Below, in pieces: positions 1 through 7,330 of a stretch of 59,453 nt of DNA (the first letter of the stretch is position 1; each line of letters starts with the position of its first letter). The DNA lies in assembly GCA_016789365.1 (NCBI GenBank), contig JAEURH010000005.1, forward strand, positions 1 to 59,453. Reading direction: 5' to 3'. The notes beneath the pieces were generated by a model. It ran no database searches, was not told where the DNA came from, and was given only the letters and a program-made list of their open reading frames with translations. The position numbers were made by a program, and so were the translations under genes. This DNA is from Anaerolineales bacterium (GTDB taxonomy: Bacteria > Chloroflexota > Anaerolineae > Anaerolineales > Villigracilaceae).

Positions 1-1
1 G

Positions 2-202
2 AAAGAAGAAAGAAGAAAGATTGCGAAAGTGCAAGAATTAGAAAATCAAATTGCTGAGTTAGAATCTACTTTGGCAAATTTAGGTTTTCAATTGGAAAGC
101 CCCATGCTCAAGCCTGATGATGTAGTGAAAATCAGCAAGGAATATGAGCGCGTACAAAAAGAGATGGATGTCAAGTTGGCTGAATGGGAAGAAATGCAAT
201 AA
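2..202 (+). CDS. ABC-F ATPase, C-terminal fragment (partial)
   Basis: Only the 3' end of this gene lies in the window, an open frame entering from the left edge and ending at TAA 200-202. The 66-residue tail is a charged helical hairpin: ERRKIAKVQELENQIAELE, a short linker containing SPMLKPDD, then a second helix EYERVQKEMDVKLAEWEEM. This helix-linker-helix tail is characteristic of ABC-F translation factors (EttA/Uup-like), where it follows the second ATPase domain. No catalytic motif is visible here, so the call rests on the tail alone. Confidence 0.6.
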   Translation, partial: KEERRKIAKVQELENQIAELESTLANLGFQLESPMLKPDDVVKISKEYERVQKEMDVKLAEWEEMQ

Positions 203-237
203 TTGCTCTCATCGGGGCTTAGCCCCAATGAGAGCAA
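203..237. repeat. REP-like palindrome, left flank of RAYT gene
   Basis: A 35-bp near-perfect palindrome with arms TTGCTCTCAT and ATGAGAGCAA around the core GGGGCTTAGCCCC. The same core, inside different outer arms, occurs on the other side of the transposase gene. It could also act as the terminator hairpin of the ABC-F gene that ends one base upstream. Confidence 0.8.
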
Positions 238-249
238 GCAAAAGAATAT

Positions 250-801
250 ATGCCTGTTAAGCCAAATTTCAACCCTAATTATTTATATTTTGTTACAACA
301 ACTGTTGAACAGCATATTCATATTTTCAAAGACGAATCAATTATTCGCATTATTCTAGATAGTTTACATTTTCTTCAAACCAATAGGCAAATGGAATTAT
401 TTTGTTTTGTAATTATGCCGAATCATATCCATATAATTAGTAGATTTAGTGAGAAATATACACCTTCTGATGCAATGAGAGATTTCAAAAGGCATACTGC
501 AAGACAAATCATTAGCCAATTCAAGGCAAAAGGACAAAAAGCTAAACTGGAAATGCTACACGGTTTGAATCAACATACAGATCAAGAGTATAAAGTTTGG
601 GAAGATGGATTTGATGCGAGAGATATTTTCTCACAGGATTTTCTTCAACAGAAAATGGAGTATATTCATTACAACCCATGTCGTCCGAAATGGAAATTGG
701 CAAATACTCCCGAAGAATATCCTTGGTCAAGTGCAAGATTTTATTATTTAGATGAGCCTTGTATTATTCCTGTAGATGATGTGAGAAATTTATTTATATA
801 A
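250..801 (+). CDS. REP-associated tyrosine transposase (RAYT, Y1/HUH type)
   Basis: A 183-residue protein of the Y1 transposase (TnpA_REP) family. The HUH metal-binding motif is seen in MPNHIHII near residue 56, and the catalytic tyrosine region in EYIHYNPCRP near residue 137, followed by the usual EYPWSSARFY block. RAYTs are single-copy domesticated relatives of IS200/IS605 transposases that recognise REP palindromes. Here the gene sits exactly between two 35-bp palindromes sharing the core GGGGCTWAGCCCC. There is no obvious Shine-Dalgarno before the ATG. The frame is intact and both motifs are present, so it may be active. Confidence 0.9.
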   Translation: MPVKPNFNPNYLYFVTTTVEQHIHIFKDESIIRIILDSLHFLQTNRQMELFCFVIMPNHIHIISRFSEKYTPSDAMRDFKRHTARQIISQFKAKGQKAKLEMLHGLNQHTDQEYKVWEDGFDARDIFSQDFLQQKMEYIHYNPCRPKWKLANTPEEYPWSSARFYYLDEPCIIPVDDVRNLFI

Positions 802-802
802 T

Positions 803-837
803 TTGCTATGCTTGGGGCTAAGCCCCAAGCATAGCAA
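803..837. repeat. REP-like palindrome, right flank of RAYT gene
   Basis: A 35-bp perfect palindrome apart from its central base, with arms TTGCTATGCTTGGGGCT and AGCCCCAAGCATAGCAA. It begins two bases after the transposase stop codon. It shares the GGGGCTWAGCCCC core and the outermost TTGCT/AGCAA with the left element. Confidence 0.85.
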
Positions 838-854
838 AAGCATGAGGAAAATTT

Positions 855-1742
855 ATGAACAAACGCGTCAAATTTGATTTTGAAATTGACTTCACAAATG
901 GTGGCGGGATTCAGGGTCAAGATTTCCGCTTGGATATTGATGGTGATGATATTTCCGATAAAGAACTAGCAGACTACATCGTTAAAGACATGCAATTGTT
1001 AATGGTCGGAAATGTTCGTATTCTCAATAAAGAAATCATCATTGAAAAACATAAGCGTCAACCCATTAATGCAGAAATAGATTCATCTTATATTGATCTG
1101 AGTCATGTGATTTACGATGGCTTGATTACATATAAAGGTTTACCTGCTCCAATCATTTGTGATTATCTCAGCCGAGAAGATTCTCGCAGTCGCTATGCCG
1201 AAGGTACAGAGTTTCAAATTGGCAAAATTGAAATGGTCACGAATACAGGCACATATATTGATTGTCCATTTCATAGATATGAAGACGGCAAAGATTTATC
1301 CGAAGTGGATTTGGAAAGTTTTGTAGATATTGAAGGCATTGTCATCCGCGCAAATTATAAAAATGGCTTAGCCATCACTGCCGAAGCTTTCAAAAACAAA
1401 GAACTTCGCAATCGTGCAGTTTTAGTCCACACCGGTTGGGATGAACATTGGGCGACAGATAAATACTTTGAAAATCATCCATACTTATCAGAAGATGCGG
1501 CAATCTATTTGCGTGATTGTGGTGTCAAGTTAGTTGGAATCGATTCGCACAATATTGATTTCACAGGCGCTGGAACAAGACCCGTTCATTCAACATTATT
1601 AAAAGCGAATATTTTAATTGCTGAACATTTATGTAATTTAAAAAATGTCCTAGACGAAGGTTTTACTTTCACTGCTGTTCCGCCGAAGTTCAAAGGGGCA
1701 GGCACATTTCCAGTACGAGCGTTTGCGAAGTTGATATCATAA
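855..1742 (+). CDS. Cyclase / kynurenine-formamidase-like family protein
   Basis: A 295-residue member of the cyclase (PF04199, KynB-like) family of metal-dependent hydrolases. The family core starts near residue 78 (SYIDLSHVIYDGLITYKG) and includes VLVHTGWDEHW, LVGIDSHNID and a C-terminal PPKFKGAGTFPVRA. In KynB the zinc site is HxxxHxD within GTHxDAPxH; here the same place reads NTGTYIDCPFH (about residues 130-140), so two ligand histidines are replaced by Asn and Tyr while Asp and the later His stay. About 75 extra N-terminal residues form a small separate domain. A GAGG box precedes the ATG. The substrate cannot be told from the sequence. Confidence 0.75.
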   Translation: MNKRVKFDFEIDFTNGGGIQGQDFRLDIDGDDISDKELADYIVKDMQLLMVGNVRILNKEIIIEKHKRQPINAEIDSSYIDLSHVIYDGLITYKGLPAPIICDYLSREDSRSRYAEGTEFQIGKIEMVTNTGTYIDCPFHRYEDGKDLSEVDLESFVDIEGIVIRANYKNGLAITAEAFKNKELRNRAVLVHTGWDEHWATDKYFENHPYLSEDAAIYLRDCGVKLVGIDSHNIDFTGAGTRPVHSTLLKANILIAEHLCNLKNVLDEGFTFTAVPPKFKGAGTFPVRAFAKLIS

Positions 1743-1782
1743 TTTTTATGATATTGTTTTATGATATTGTTTTATGATTGTA
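1743..1782. repeat. Short tandem repeat (three 13-14 bp units)
   Basis: Three consecutive copies of TTTTATGATATTG, the last diverged to TTTTATGATTGTA, lie between the cyclase stop codon and the Shine-Dalgarno of the next gene. Confidence 0.7.
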
Positions 1783-1806
1783 TAAGTTAACAAAGGAGAC
1801 AATCCC

Positions 1807-2301
1807 ATGCCTCAAATTCATTTCAACGGAAAGACATACAACAGCCTTGAAGAAATGCCCCTCGAAATGCGCCAAGCCTATCAGCAAATTGCGGATATGA
1901 TGATAGATAAAAATGGCAATGGCATTCCTGATTTTTTAGAAGGCGATATTGTAAAAAATATTTCTAACATTTACACCACTGCTAGCACAATTAATTTCAA
2001 CGGCAATACTTACGATAATTTCAATCAACTGCCAACCGATGTGCAAGCAAAGGTTTCAACAGCGTTCAATCAAATGGCGGGCATGGGCATTGTCCCGCAA
2101 GAAACGGCTGAGGAACACAATCGCAGGCATCACATCCATAACGAAGCGTATCTTCAATCCAAACCATTCGTCTCGCGCGAGTACAATCCAGTTATCCAAG
2201 AAGATAAAGGTCCAAGCATTGCCACATGGTTTTTTATTGCAATTGGTTTAGTAGTTGGATGTATTGCATTAGGTGTGACTATATTTTTATTCATGCAATA
2301 G
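1807..2301 (+). CDS. Hypothetical tail-anchored protein with duplicated N-terminal motif
   Basis: 164 residues, family not recognised. Two copies of a motif of about 30 residues are visible: IHFNGKTYNSLEEMP (residues 4-18) and INFNGNTYDNFNQLP (near residue 62), each followed by an amphipathic helix. Between them lies DKNGNGIPD, resembling a calcium-binding EF-hand/thrombospondin-type loop. The C-terminus is one hydrophobic helix (WFFIAIGLVVGCIALGVTIF), so most of the protein probably faces the cytoplasm. A strong AAGGAG precedes the start. The stop codon abuts the ATG of the phosphodiesterase gene, so the two are co-transcribed. Confidence 0.7.
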   Translation: MPQIHFNGKTYNSLEEMPLEMRQAYQQIADMMIDKNGNGIPDFLEGDIVKNISNIYTTASTINFNGNTYDNFNQLPTDVQAKVSTAFNQMAGMGIVPQETAEEHNRRHHIHNEAYLQSKPFVSREYNPVIQEDKGPSIATWFFIAIGLVVGCIALGVTIFLFMQ

Positions 2302-3288
2302 ATGAAAAAAATTTTACCGCTTCTTTTTTTATTTCTATTTGCGTGCCAATCTACAAATATTATCTTAATCCCAACGCCCGCTTTTATACCGACATCCACA
2401 CTTACACAAACGCCATCCCCTCAACCGACTTTTACATCTATAGCATCCCCTTTGGGGACACCAACGCCGCTTGCTCGCCGCGTGTTGATTCTTTCTATTG
2501 ATGGTTTACGCCCCGATGCTATTTCACTTGCGCCCATGCCAACTTTGATGAAGTTAATGGAATCATCGGCTTATTCATTAAATGCAAAAACGATTCGACT
2601 CAGCGCCACATTACCTGCTCATGCTTCTATGTTAACTGGAATGTGTTTAGATAAACATGGTGTAAATTGGAATGATTATCTTCCCGAAAATGGTTTCGCG
2701 CTCGGCACAGATATATTTGACCTTGCTCATGCGGCAGGGATGCAAACCGCGATGTTTGTCGGTAAAGAAAAACTTCGCCAAATCACGGAACCTGCTAGCA
2801 CTGATGTTTATCAATTTATCAATGACCGTGATTTAATTGTGACAGAAAATTTATTAAATAATTTCCCCGCTGATTTTCGTTTGTTATTTATTCATTTCGC
2901 CACAACTGATGATATGGGGCATGTGTATGGATGGTTATCAAGCGAGCAATTAAGTGTCATCTTCCGTGCTGACCAAGCCATTGAAAAGATTCTTGCCGAA
3001 TTAGATTCAAGAGGTATCAGAGACGAAACGCTTATCATCATTACTGCTGACCATGGCGGGTTAGGTAACTCGCATACCTCTGGCTATCCAGAAGATATGA
3101 CCATTCCATGGATTGCTTCTGGTGCAGGCATTCAGCCGAAACAATTAATGTCTAAAATTAATACAGTAGATACCGCCGCCACTGCCGCCTATGCTTTGGG
3201 ATTAAAAATTCCAAGTGAATGGGATGGAGTCCCAGTCTATGAAGCGTTTGGGTTGCCAATCCAACAAGAATCAAAAGCGTGTGAATAG
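2302..3288 (+). CDS. Alkaline-phosphatase-superfamily phosphodiesterase, lipoprotein
   Basis: 328 residues. The N-terminus is a lipoprotein signal (LPLLFLFLFACQS, lipobox Cys about residue 15), followed by a Thr/Pro-rich linker to about residue 57. The rest is the type I phosphodiesterase/nucleotide pyrophosphatase fold: metal-binding VLILSIDGLRPD, nucleophile-loop Thr in TLPAHASMLTG, HFATTDDMGHVYG and the late metal site ITADHGGLG. It should hydrolyse a phosphodiester or phosphate ester outside the cell; the substrate is not evident. It starts on the base after the preceding stop codon and is translationally coupled to that membrane protein. Confidence 0.85.
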   Translation: MKKILPLLFLFLFACQSTNIILIPTPAFIPTSTLTQTPSPQPTFTSIASPLGTPTPLARRVLILSIDGLRPDAISLAPMPTLMKLMESSAYSLNAKTIRLSATLPAHASMLTGMCLDKHGVNWNDYLPENGFALGTDIFDLAHAAGMQTAMFVGKEKLRQITEPASTDVYQFINDRDLIVTENLLNNFPADFRLLFIHFATTDDMGHVYGWLSSEQLSVIFRADQAIEKILAELDSRGIRDETLIIITADHGGLGNSHTSGYPEDMTIPWIASGAGIQPKQLMSKINTVDTAATAAYALGLKIPSEWDGVPVYEAFGLPIQQESKACE

Positions 3289-3323
3289 CAATCTCTTTTG
3301 CACGCCAACAAATCGAGCAAAAA

Positions 3324-4097
3324 TTACTTCCCCTTCCAATCTGCTTTTCTTTTTTCAACAAATGCTTTCATGCCTTCTTTTTGGTCTTCCGTTGCAAACA
3401 GCGGATAAAAATTTCGCTTCTCCACTTTCAAGCCTTCGGTTAATGTAGTTTCAAACGCGGCATTGACTGCATCTTTTGCCATGCGGACTGCGATTGGAGC
3501 ACGCGATGCAATTTCTTCTGCAAATGCAATCGCGGAATCTAGATAACCTTCCACAGGCACAACGCGATTGGCTAAACCAAATTGCAATGCTTCACTTGCA
3601 GAAAGTGTGCGATTGTTAATCACCATTTCCATGGTCAAATATTTTCCGAGTACGCGAGCGAGTCTTTGTGTGCCACCAGCACCGGGGATAACTCCAATCG
3701 TAATTTCAGGCTGACCAAATTTTGCAGATTCACTAGCAATAATCATGTCACAAGATATTGCAAATTCACATCCGCCACCTAACGCATAACCAGAGACTGC
3801 CGCAATAACAGGTTTTTTGATATTGCGAATCCTATCCCAAATTTCAACATGTCCGCTTGTGAACATCTCAACATAAGATTGGTCAGCCATTTCTTTAATG
3901 TCTGCTCCAGCGGCGAAGGCTTTTTCATTGCCTGTGACCACAATAGCACCAACTGATTCATTTTTATCAAATGCTTCCAAAGCATCAAATACTTCTGTGA
4001 GCATTGCTAAGTTAAAGGCATTCATGGCTTGCGGACGATTCAATTGAATCAAGCCAACTTTCCCGCGTGTTTCGGTTAGGATGTTTGTGTAGGTCAT
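3324..4097 (-). CDS. Enoyl-CoA hydratase/isomerase (crotonase family)
   Basis: A full-length 257-residue crotonase. The oxyanion-hole regions AFAAGADIKEM (about residue 62) and SGYALGGGCEFA (about 105) are present. Both catalytic glutamates expected of hydratases are seen, in GGCEFA and in GQPEITIGVIPGAGG. The protein should hydrate short-chain enoyl-CoA such as crotonyl-CoA in beta-oxidation or butyrate-type metabolism. An AGGAGA box lies about 8 nt before the ATG. The gene stands alone between divergent and convergent neighbours. Its exact chain-length role cannot be told. Confidence 0.9.
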   Translation of the reverse strand: MTYTNILTETRGKVGLIQLNRPQAMNAFNLAMLTEVFDALEAFDKNESVGAIVVTGNEKAFAAGADIKEMADQSYVEMFTSGHVEIWDRIRNIKKPVIAAVSGYALGGGCEFAISCDMIIASESAKFGQPEITIGVIPGAGGTQRLARVLGKYLTMEMVINNRTLSASEALQFGLANRVVPVEGYLDSAIAFAEEIASRAPIAVRMAKDAVNAAFETTLTEGLKVEKRNFYPLFATEDQKEGMKAFVEKRKADWKGK

Positions 4098-4117
4098 ATC
4101 TATTCTCCTGTGTAAGA

Positions 4118-4128
4118 GTGCGTCGCAC
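4118..4128. repeat. Family E palindromic repeat, short copy
   Basis: The palindrome GTGCGTCGCAC followed by CCTGTTATT. It is a shortened relative of the three elements of about 53 bp at 5426, 48371 and 51208. It lies just upstream of the -10 box of the next gene. Confidence 0.6.
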
Positions 4129-4151
4129 CCTGTTATTGCTTACAAAGACAT

Positions 4152-4157
4152 TATAAT
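4152..4157 (+). promoter_or_regulatory. -10 box of a predicted leaderless promoter
   Basis: A perfect TATAAT ends 9 nt before the ATG at 4167 and there is no Shine-Dalgarno. Transcription would begin within a few bases of the start codon. No clear -35 is seen. Confidence 0.5.
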
Positions 4158-4166
4158 TTACTCACT

Positions 4167-4910
4167 ATGATTTTCCCCGAATGGACAAACTCCAATATTA
4201 TTTTTTATAGCATTCTCGTAATTGGTGCAATCGTCACAGCGCCTGCCATTTATTATGGCAATGGATTATTGAAATATAGCAAATTCCGCACTGATAGTGG
4301 AATCCCTACACGCTTGGGGATGTTCATTTTATATTTCTCACCCATCGTGGCTTTGTATTTTTCAGCAAGAGATTATTTAGAAAATGCGAGTTTAATTCAA
4401 TGGATTGTCATCGCATCGATTGGATTACATTTTACGAAACGCGTTTTGGAATCATTATTTCTGCACAAGTATTCAGGTCCAACTGGATTAAGCACCACGA
4501 TTTCAATTGCTTTCTTTTATTCTTTCGCTTCATTTTTTATTGGATATTTAAATCGTAACCCTCTACATTCAATTGATGTCTTATTCATGCTTGGATTTGT
4601 TTTCTACATTGTAGGCAATATCGGAAATTTTGTTCACCACAAAATTCTAGCAGATTTGAGAAAAGATTCACTTGCGTATGTCATTCCCAAAGGTGGATTA
4701 TTCAAATACGTGGTTTGCCCGCATTATTTATTTGAAGTTTTCACGTGGCTTGGAATCTTTTTATTTTCTCGTCATTTGGGTGCTTTGCTTGTTTTAGGAA
4801 TGATTATTGCGTATTTATGTGCCAGAAGTTTGGTGACATTGAAATGGTATCGTGAAAAATTCGCAGATTTTCCGAAACAGGTCAGGGCGATGATTCCGTT
4901 TGTTTTTTAG
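4167..4910 (+). CDS. Steroid 5-alpha-reductase-like membrane protein (DUF1295/SRD5A family)
   Basis: A 247-residue polytopic membrane protein with about six hydrophobic segments. The C-terminal third carries the family signature: YVIPKGGLFKYVVCPHYLFE, then FEVFTWLGIFLFSRHLGAL and a terminal ARSLVTLKWYREKFADFP. This pattern (PxGGLFxxVxxPHYLxE and WYxxKFxDFPKxR) is that of eukaryotic SRD5A and trans-2-enoyl-CoA reductases, which use NADPH to reduce a conjugated C=C bond. The bacterial substrate could be a steroid, polyprenoid or enoyl lipid. The ATG follows a TATAAT by 9 nt without a Shine-Dalgarno. Confidence 0.75.
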   Translation: MIFPEWTNSNIIFYSILVIGAIVTAPAIYYGNGLLKYSKFRTDSGIPTRLGMFILYFSPIVALYFSARDYLENASLIQWIVIASIGLHFTKRVLESLFLHKYSGPTGLSTTISIAFFYSFASFFIGYLNRNPLHSIDVLFMLGFVFYIVGNIGNFVHHKILADLRKDSLAYVIPKGGLFKYVVCPHYLFEVFTWLGIFLFSRHLGALLVLGMIIAYLCARSLVTLKWYREKFADFPKQVRAMIPFVF

Positions 4911-5038
4911 AATCAAGTTGAAGTCAAGCAAGAAGCGATGTCCTGAGTTCATCGAAGGGCGGTTCTTTATCAAATAAAAAAACATGATACACTTTAATCG
5001 TCGTTCGGGCTGGAGCGTCACAACAAAATGGAGAAGAG

Positions 5039-5350
5039 ATGGAAACTAGGTTATATGTAGGCAACCTACCGTACGCCGCGACAGAAGAGCAAATTAAGGA
5101 GCACTTTAGTCAGGCTGGAAACGTCAAATCTGTTGCATTGATTACAGACCGTGCAACGGGACGCGCAAAAGGATTTGGTTTCGTTGAAATGGAAACATCC
5201 GATGAAGCGCAAAAAGCCATCAGCATGTTGCATGGTAAAGATTTTATGGGGCGGGCTATTACTGTCAATGTTGCCAAACCCCGCGAAGAACGCCCAAAAC
5301 GAAATTTCGGAAATCGAAATCGTAACGGCGATAGACGTAACGATAACTAA
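5039..5350 (+). CDS. RRM-domain RNA-binding protein
   Basis: 103 residues with one RNA recognition motif. RNP2 is LYVGNLPY (residues 4-11) and RNP1 is KGFGFVEM (about 44-51), both with their aromatic RNA-contacting residues. The tail is Arg/Asn/Gly-rich (KRNFGNRNRNGDRRND), as in cyanobacterial Rbp and other bacterial RRM proteins linked to cold adaptation. A GGAGAAGAG box precedes the ATG, and a terminator follows, so it is monocistronic. Confidence 0.93.
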   Translation: METRLYVGNLPYAATEEQIKEHFSQAGNVKSVALITDRATGRAKGFGFVEMETSDEAQKAISMLHGKDFMGRAITVNVAKPREERPKRNFGNRNRNGDRRNDN

Positions 5351-5385
5351 AAAAAAATTCCAGCCCTGAACTTGTAAAGAAAAAG

Positions 5386-5418
5386 ACAGCCTCGTTTACG
5401 GGGCTGTTATTATTTAAT
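5386..5418 (+). terminator. Rho-independent terminator after RRM gene
   Basis: Hairpin with arms ACAGCC and GGCTGT around TCGTTTACGG, followed by the T-rich tract TTATTATTT. Confidence 0.75.
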
Positions 5419-5425
5419 GATGAGG

Positions 5426-5478
5426 GTGCGTCGCGCTAAATAAATGCAAATGTATCTTCATCACCAAGCGCGACGCAC
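5426..5478. repeat. Family E palindromic repeat (53 bp)
   Basis: Terminal inverted arms GTGCGTCGCGCT and AGCGCGACGCAC around a variable centre. The element is followed by TCCGGTATACTG, which carries a -10-like box for the next gene. Confidence 0.75.
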
Positions 5479-5503
5479 TCCGGTATACTGTTATGATTGT
5501 TAC

Positions 5504-6088
5504 ATGAAAAAAATAATTTTATTGGGTCCCATTTTATTTGCAAGCGTGCTAACGATTCTCACAATCGTTGAATATGATTTTTTACTTTCATTAGGCTGGC
5601 ATCCAATCAACGACCCAACTTTTGATTGGCCCAGTGGCTTAGCACTTGGAAGATTCGGCTGGATAATCACCGCGACATTTATCATCAGCGGATTAATTAT
5701 GACTCTCCTTGCTTATCGCCTCTTTCTTGACTTGAAGCCTGCTTTCGCATCTCGACTTGGTGCTACCCTTTTAGCATGTGCTGGCATTGCGCTTGCGATG
5801 TTAGCCTTCACCACAGACCCCACCATTCGAGAAACTCCATCCACTTGGCATGGACGTTTACATGATTTATCTTTTGTTTTGCTTGGTTTAACATTATTCC
5901 CCGCTATGATTATCTTAGGTTTTGCATTTCGCATTGATGACAAATGGAAAAGTTTATCTCTTTATACTTGGTTAACTTTATGTTTAGCCGCTCCAGCCTT
6001 TGCACTTAAAGGCGCGGCGTTTTATGTTTTTCTATTGGCAATTTTGGTTTGGAATGAAATGGTGGCACTTAGGTTGAATCAAATATAA
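5504..6088 (+). CDS. DUF998-like integral membrane protein
   Basis: 194 residues with six hydrophobic segments. The start is taken at MKKIILLGPI because the upstream in-frame codons fall inside the palindromic repeat. A helix beginning STWHGRLHDLSFVLLG matches the conserved central His/His segment of DUF998 membrane proteins. Function unknown. The ATG is preceded at 6 nt by TATGAT (5492-5497) and at 14 nt by TATACT, with no Shine-Dalgarno, so the mRNA may be leaderless or nearly so. Confidence 0.65.
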   Translation: MKKIILLGPILFASVLTILTIVEYDFLLSLGWHPINDPTFDWPSGLALGRFGWIITATFIISGLIMTLLAYRLFLDLKPAFASRLGATLLACAGIALAMLAFTTDPTIRETPSTWHGRLHDLSFVLLGLTLFPAMIILGFAFRIDDKWKSLSLYTWLTLCLAAPAFALKGAAFYVFLLAILVWNEMVALRLNQI

Positions 6089-6113
6089 TCTGAAATAATT
6101 CTTGGAGATTGCT

Positions 6114-6683
6114 ATGAACGAAAACACCAAAAGAACAATCATTACCATTGGGATAATTCTTGTATTGTGTTGTTTTGTGACTCTCATGGCAGGGTTTGTA
6201 ATTTGGGGATTAAGTAAAGAAGTGGATAAAAGAATTAATATTGAGCCTTCAGAAGTATCACAAGTACGAGAAAATATTGCCACCTTTGATTTGCCACCAG
6301 AGTATGAGTTAGCGGCGGGCATGTCTATCCTTTTTTATGATATGGTCTCCATTGTCCCTGAAAAGAATGGCTATTTACCGAGCATTATGCTCGTGCAATA
6401 TAGCGGGGTGACAATTGGTGATAATAAAAAAATGGAAGAAGAATTAAGAAATGCCGCACAACAGCAAGGTGGTCAGCCTGGAGTCAATTTGCCAATCGTT
6501 GGTTCATTTGAAACCACTATCAAAGGTGAAGTAACAACCATCACCGTTAGTGAAGATGCGAAAATGCGTCAGTGGACGGCTGTGTTTCAAGGCAATCTCA
6601 GACCAACACTCTTTATGGCACAAGGTCACATCTCAGGTTGGGATGAGCAATTGCTGATGGATTTTCTCGCGTCTATTCGTTAG
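6114..6683 (+). CDS. Hypothetical single-pass membrane protein
   Basis: 189 residues. One N-terminal transmembrane helix (about residues 8-32, IITIGIILVLCCFVTLMAGF) is followed by an extracytoplasmic domain of about 155 residues with no motif I recognise. The domain begins with FDLPPEYEL and contains VSEDAKMRQWTAVFQGN. The ATG follows GGAG by 6 nt, which decides the start. The gene is 25 bp after the DUF998-like gene and may be co-transcribed with it. Confidence 0.7.
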   Translation: MNENTKRTIITIGIILVLCCFVTLMAGFVIWGLSKEVDKRINIEPSEVSQVRENIATFDLPPEYELAAGMSILFYDMVSIVPEKNGYLPSIMLVQYSGVTIGDNKKMEEELRNAAQQQGGQPGVNLPIVGSFETTIKGEVTTITVSEDAKMRQWTAVFQGNLRPTLFMAQGHISGWDEQLLMDFLASIR

Positions 6684-6705
6684 AACTTATATCAAAAACT
6701 TTTTC

Positions 6706-6801
6706 GTCATTGCGAGGAAGGCTTTAGCCTGACGAAGCAATCTCAGATCTAATTGTAAGAGTACATTATGTTGGGGATTGCTTCGCTCCGCTCGCAATGA
6801 C
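6706..6801. repeat. Family A dispersed inverted repeat
   Basis: Outer arms GTCATTGCGAG and CTCGCAATGAC, with inner boxes GAAGCAATC and GATTGCTTCG. Related copies are at 16481, 20724 and (half element) 38704. Confidence 0.8.
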
Positions 6802-6845
6802 GGATAGTGTATTTTTGAGTACCTTGCGGTAATTCATAAAGATAT

Positions 6846-6887
6846 AAAACATCAGGCAAAAATTGCCTGATGTTTTGTATTAATTTT
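6846..6887. terminator. Bidirectional rho-independent terminator
   Basis: Perfect stem CATCAGGCAA/TTGCCTGATG with an AAA loop, flanked by A-rich sequence on the left and TTTTGTATTAATTTT on the right. Confidence 0.75.
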
Positions 6888-6900
6888 GCTTCTTTTTGAT

Positions 6901-6974
6901 TTTGAACAAGGCGGGTAAAATTATATATAATTTCTGACCTCACCCCTGCCCTCTCCTGTAGGAGAGGGGGGAAG
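6901..6974 (+). promoter_or_regulatory. Cupin promoter with repeat-derived 5' hairpin over the SD
   Basis: A -35 TTGAAC (6901-6906) and a -10 TATAAT (6925-6930) are 18 bp apart and predict a start near 6937. The transcript would open directly with CCTCACCCCTG and a hairpin CCCTCTCC-TGTA-GGAGAGGG that contains the only GGAG/GGGGG ribosome binding sequence before the ATG at 6984. This hairpin belongs to a GC-rich palindrome family also seen inside the CDS at 13663. Confidence 0.5.
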
Positions 6975-6983
6975 GCAATAATC

Positions 6984-7310
6984 ATGCAAGCCTACGAACT
7001 CGCTCACCTCATTTCACAAAGAGAATCAAGCAATCAAGCCTATCTTGAATTTCTCAAAGTCCCAGACCTCAGCATGGGGCTTTATGTTCTCCCTGCTAAC
7101 GGAGTTGACTTTCAAAGTCCGCACACGGAAGATGAAGTGTATTATGTAGTCAGTGGGAAAGGGAAAATCAAAGTTGCGGATGAAGACCGTGATGTGAAAG
7201 CAGGGTCAATTGTGTATGTGGGAAAAAACATAGAACATTGCTTTCATTCTATTGAAAAAGAAATAACAATTTTAGTTTTCTTTGCACCAGCGGAATATTC
7301 TAATAAGTAA
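6984..7310 (+). CDS. Cupin-domain protein
   Basis: 108 residues forming one conserved beta-barrel cupin. Motif 1 is seen in SPHTEDEVYYVVSGKG (about residues 44-59), with a metal-ligand type His and Glu, and motif 2 in GSIVYVGKNIEHCFH (about 74-88). Small cupins of this type bind a metal and act as isomerases, dioxygenases or ligand sensors; nothing here separates these. Translation would depend on a GGAG held in a 5' hairpin, so expression may be structure-controlled. Confidence 0.8.
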   Translation: MQAYELAHLISQRESSNQAYLEFLKVPDLSMGLYVLPANGVDFQSPHTEDEVYYVVSGKGKIKVADEDRDVKAGSIVYVGKNIEHCFHSIEKEITILVFFAPAEYSNK

Positions 7311-7330
7311 TTTTCACGAGGAGATAAGTT

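Noticed and set aside
5444-5503. 20 extra N-terminal codons for the DUF998-like protein
   Set aside because: They lie within a family E repeat and its flank. The hydrophobic protein starts naturally at the later ATG.
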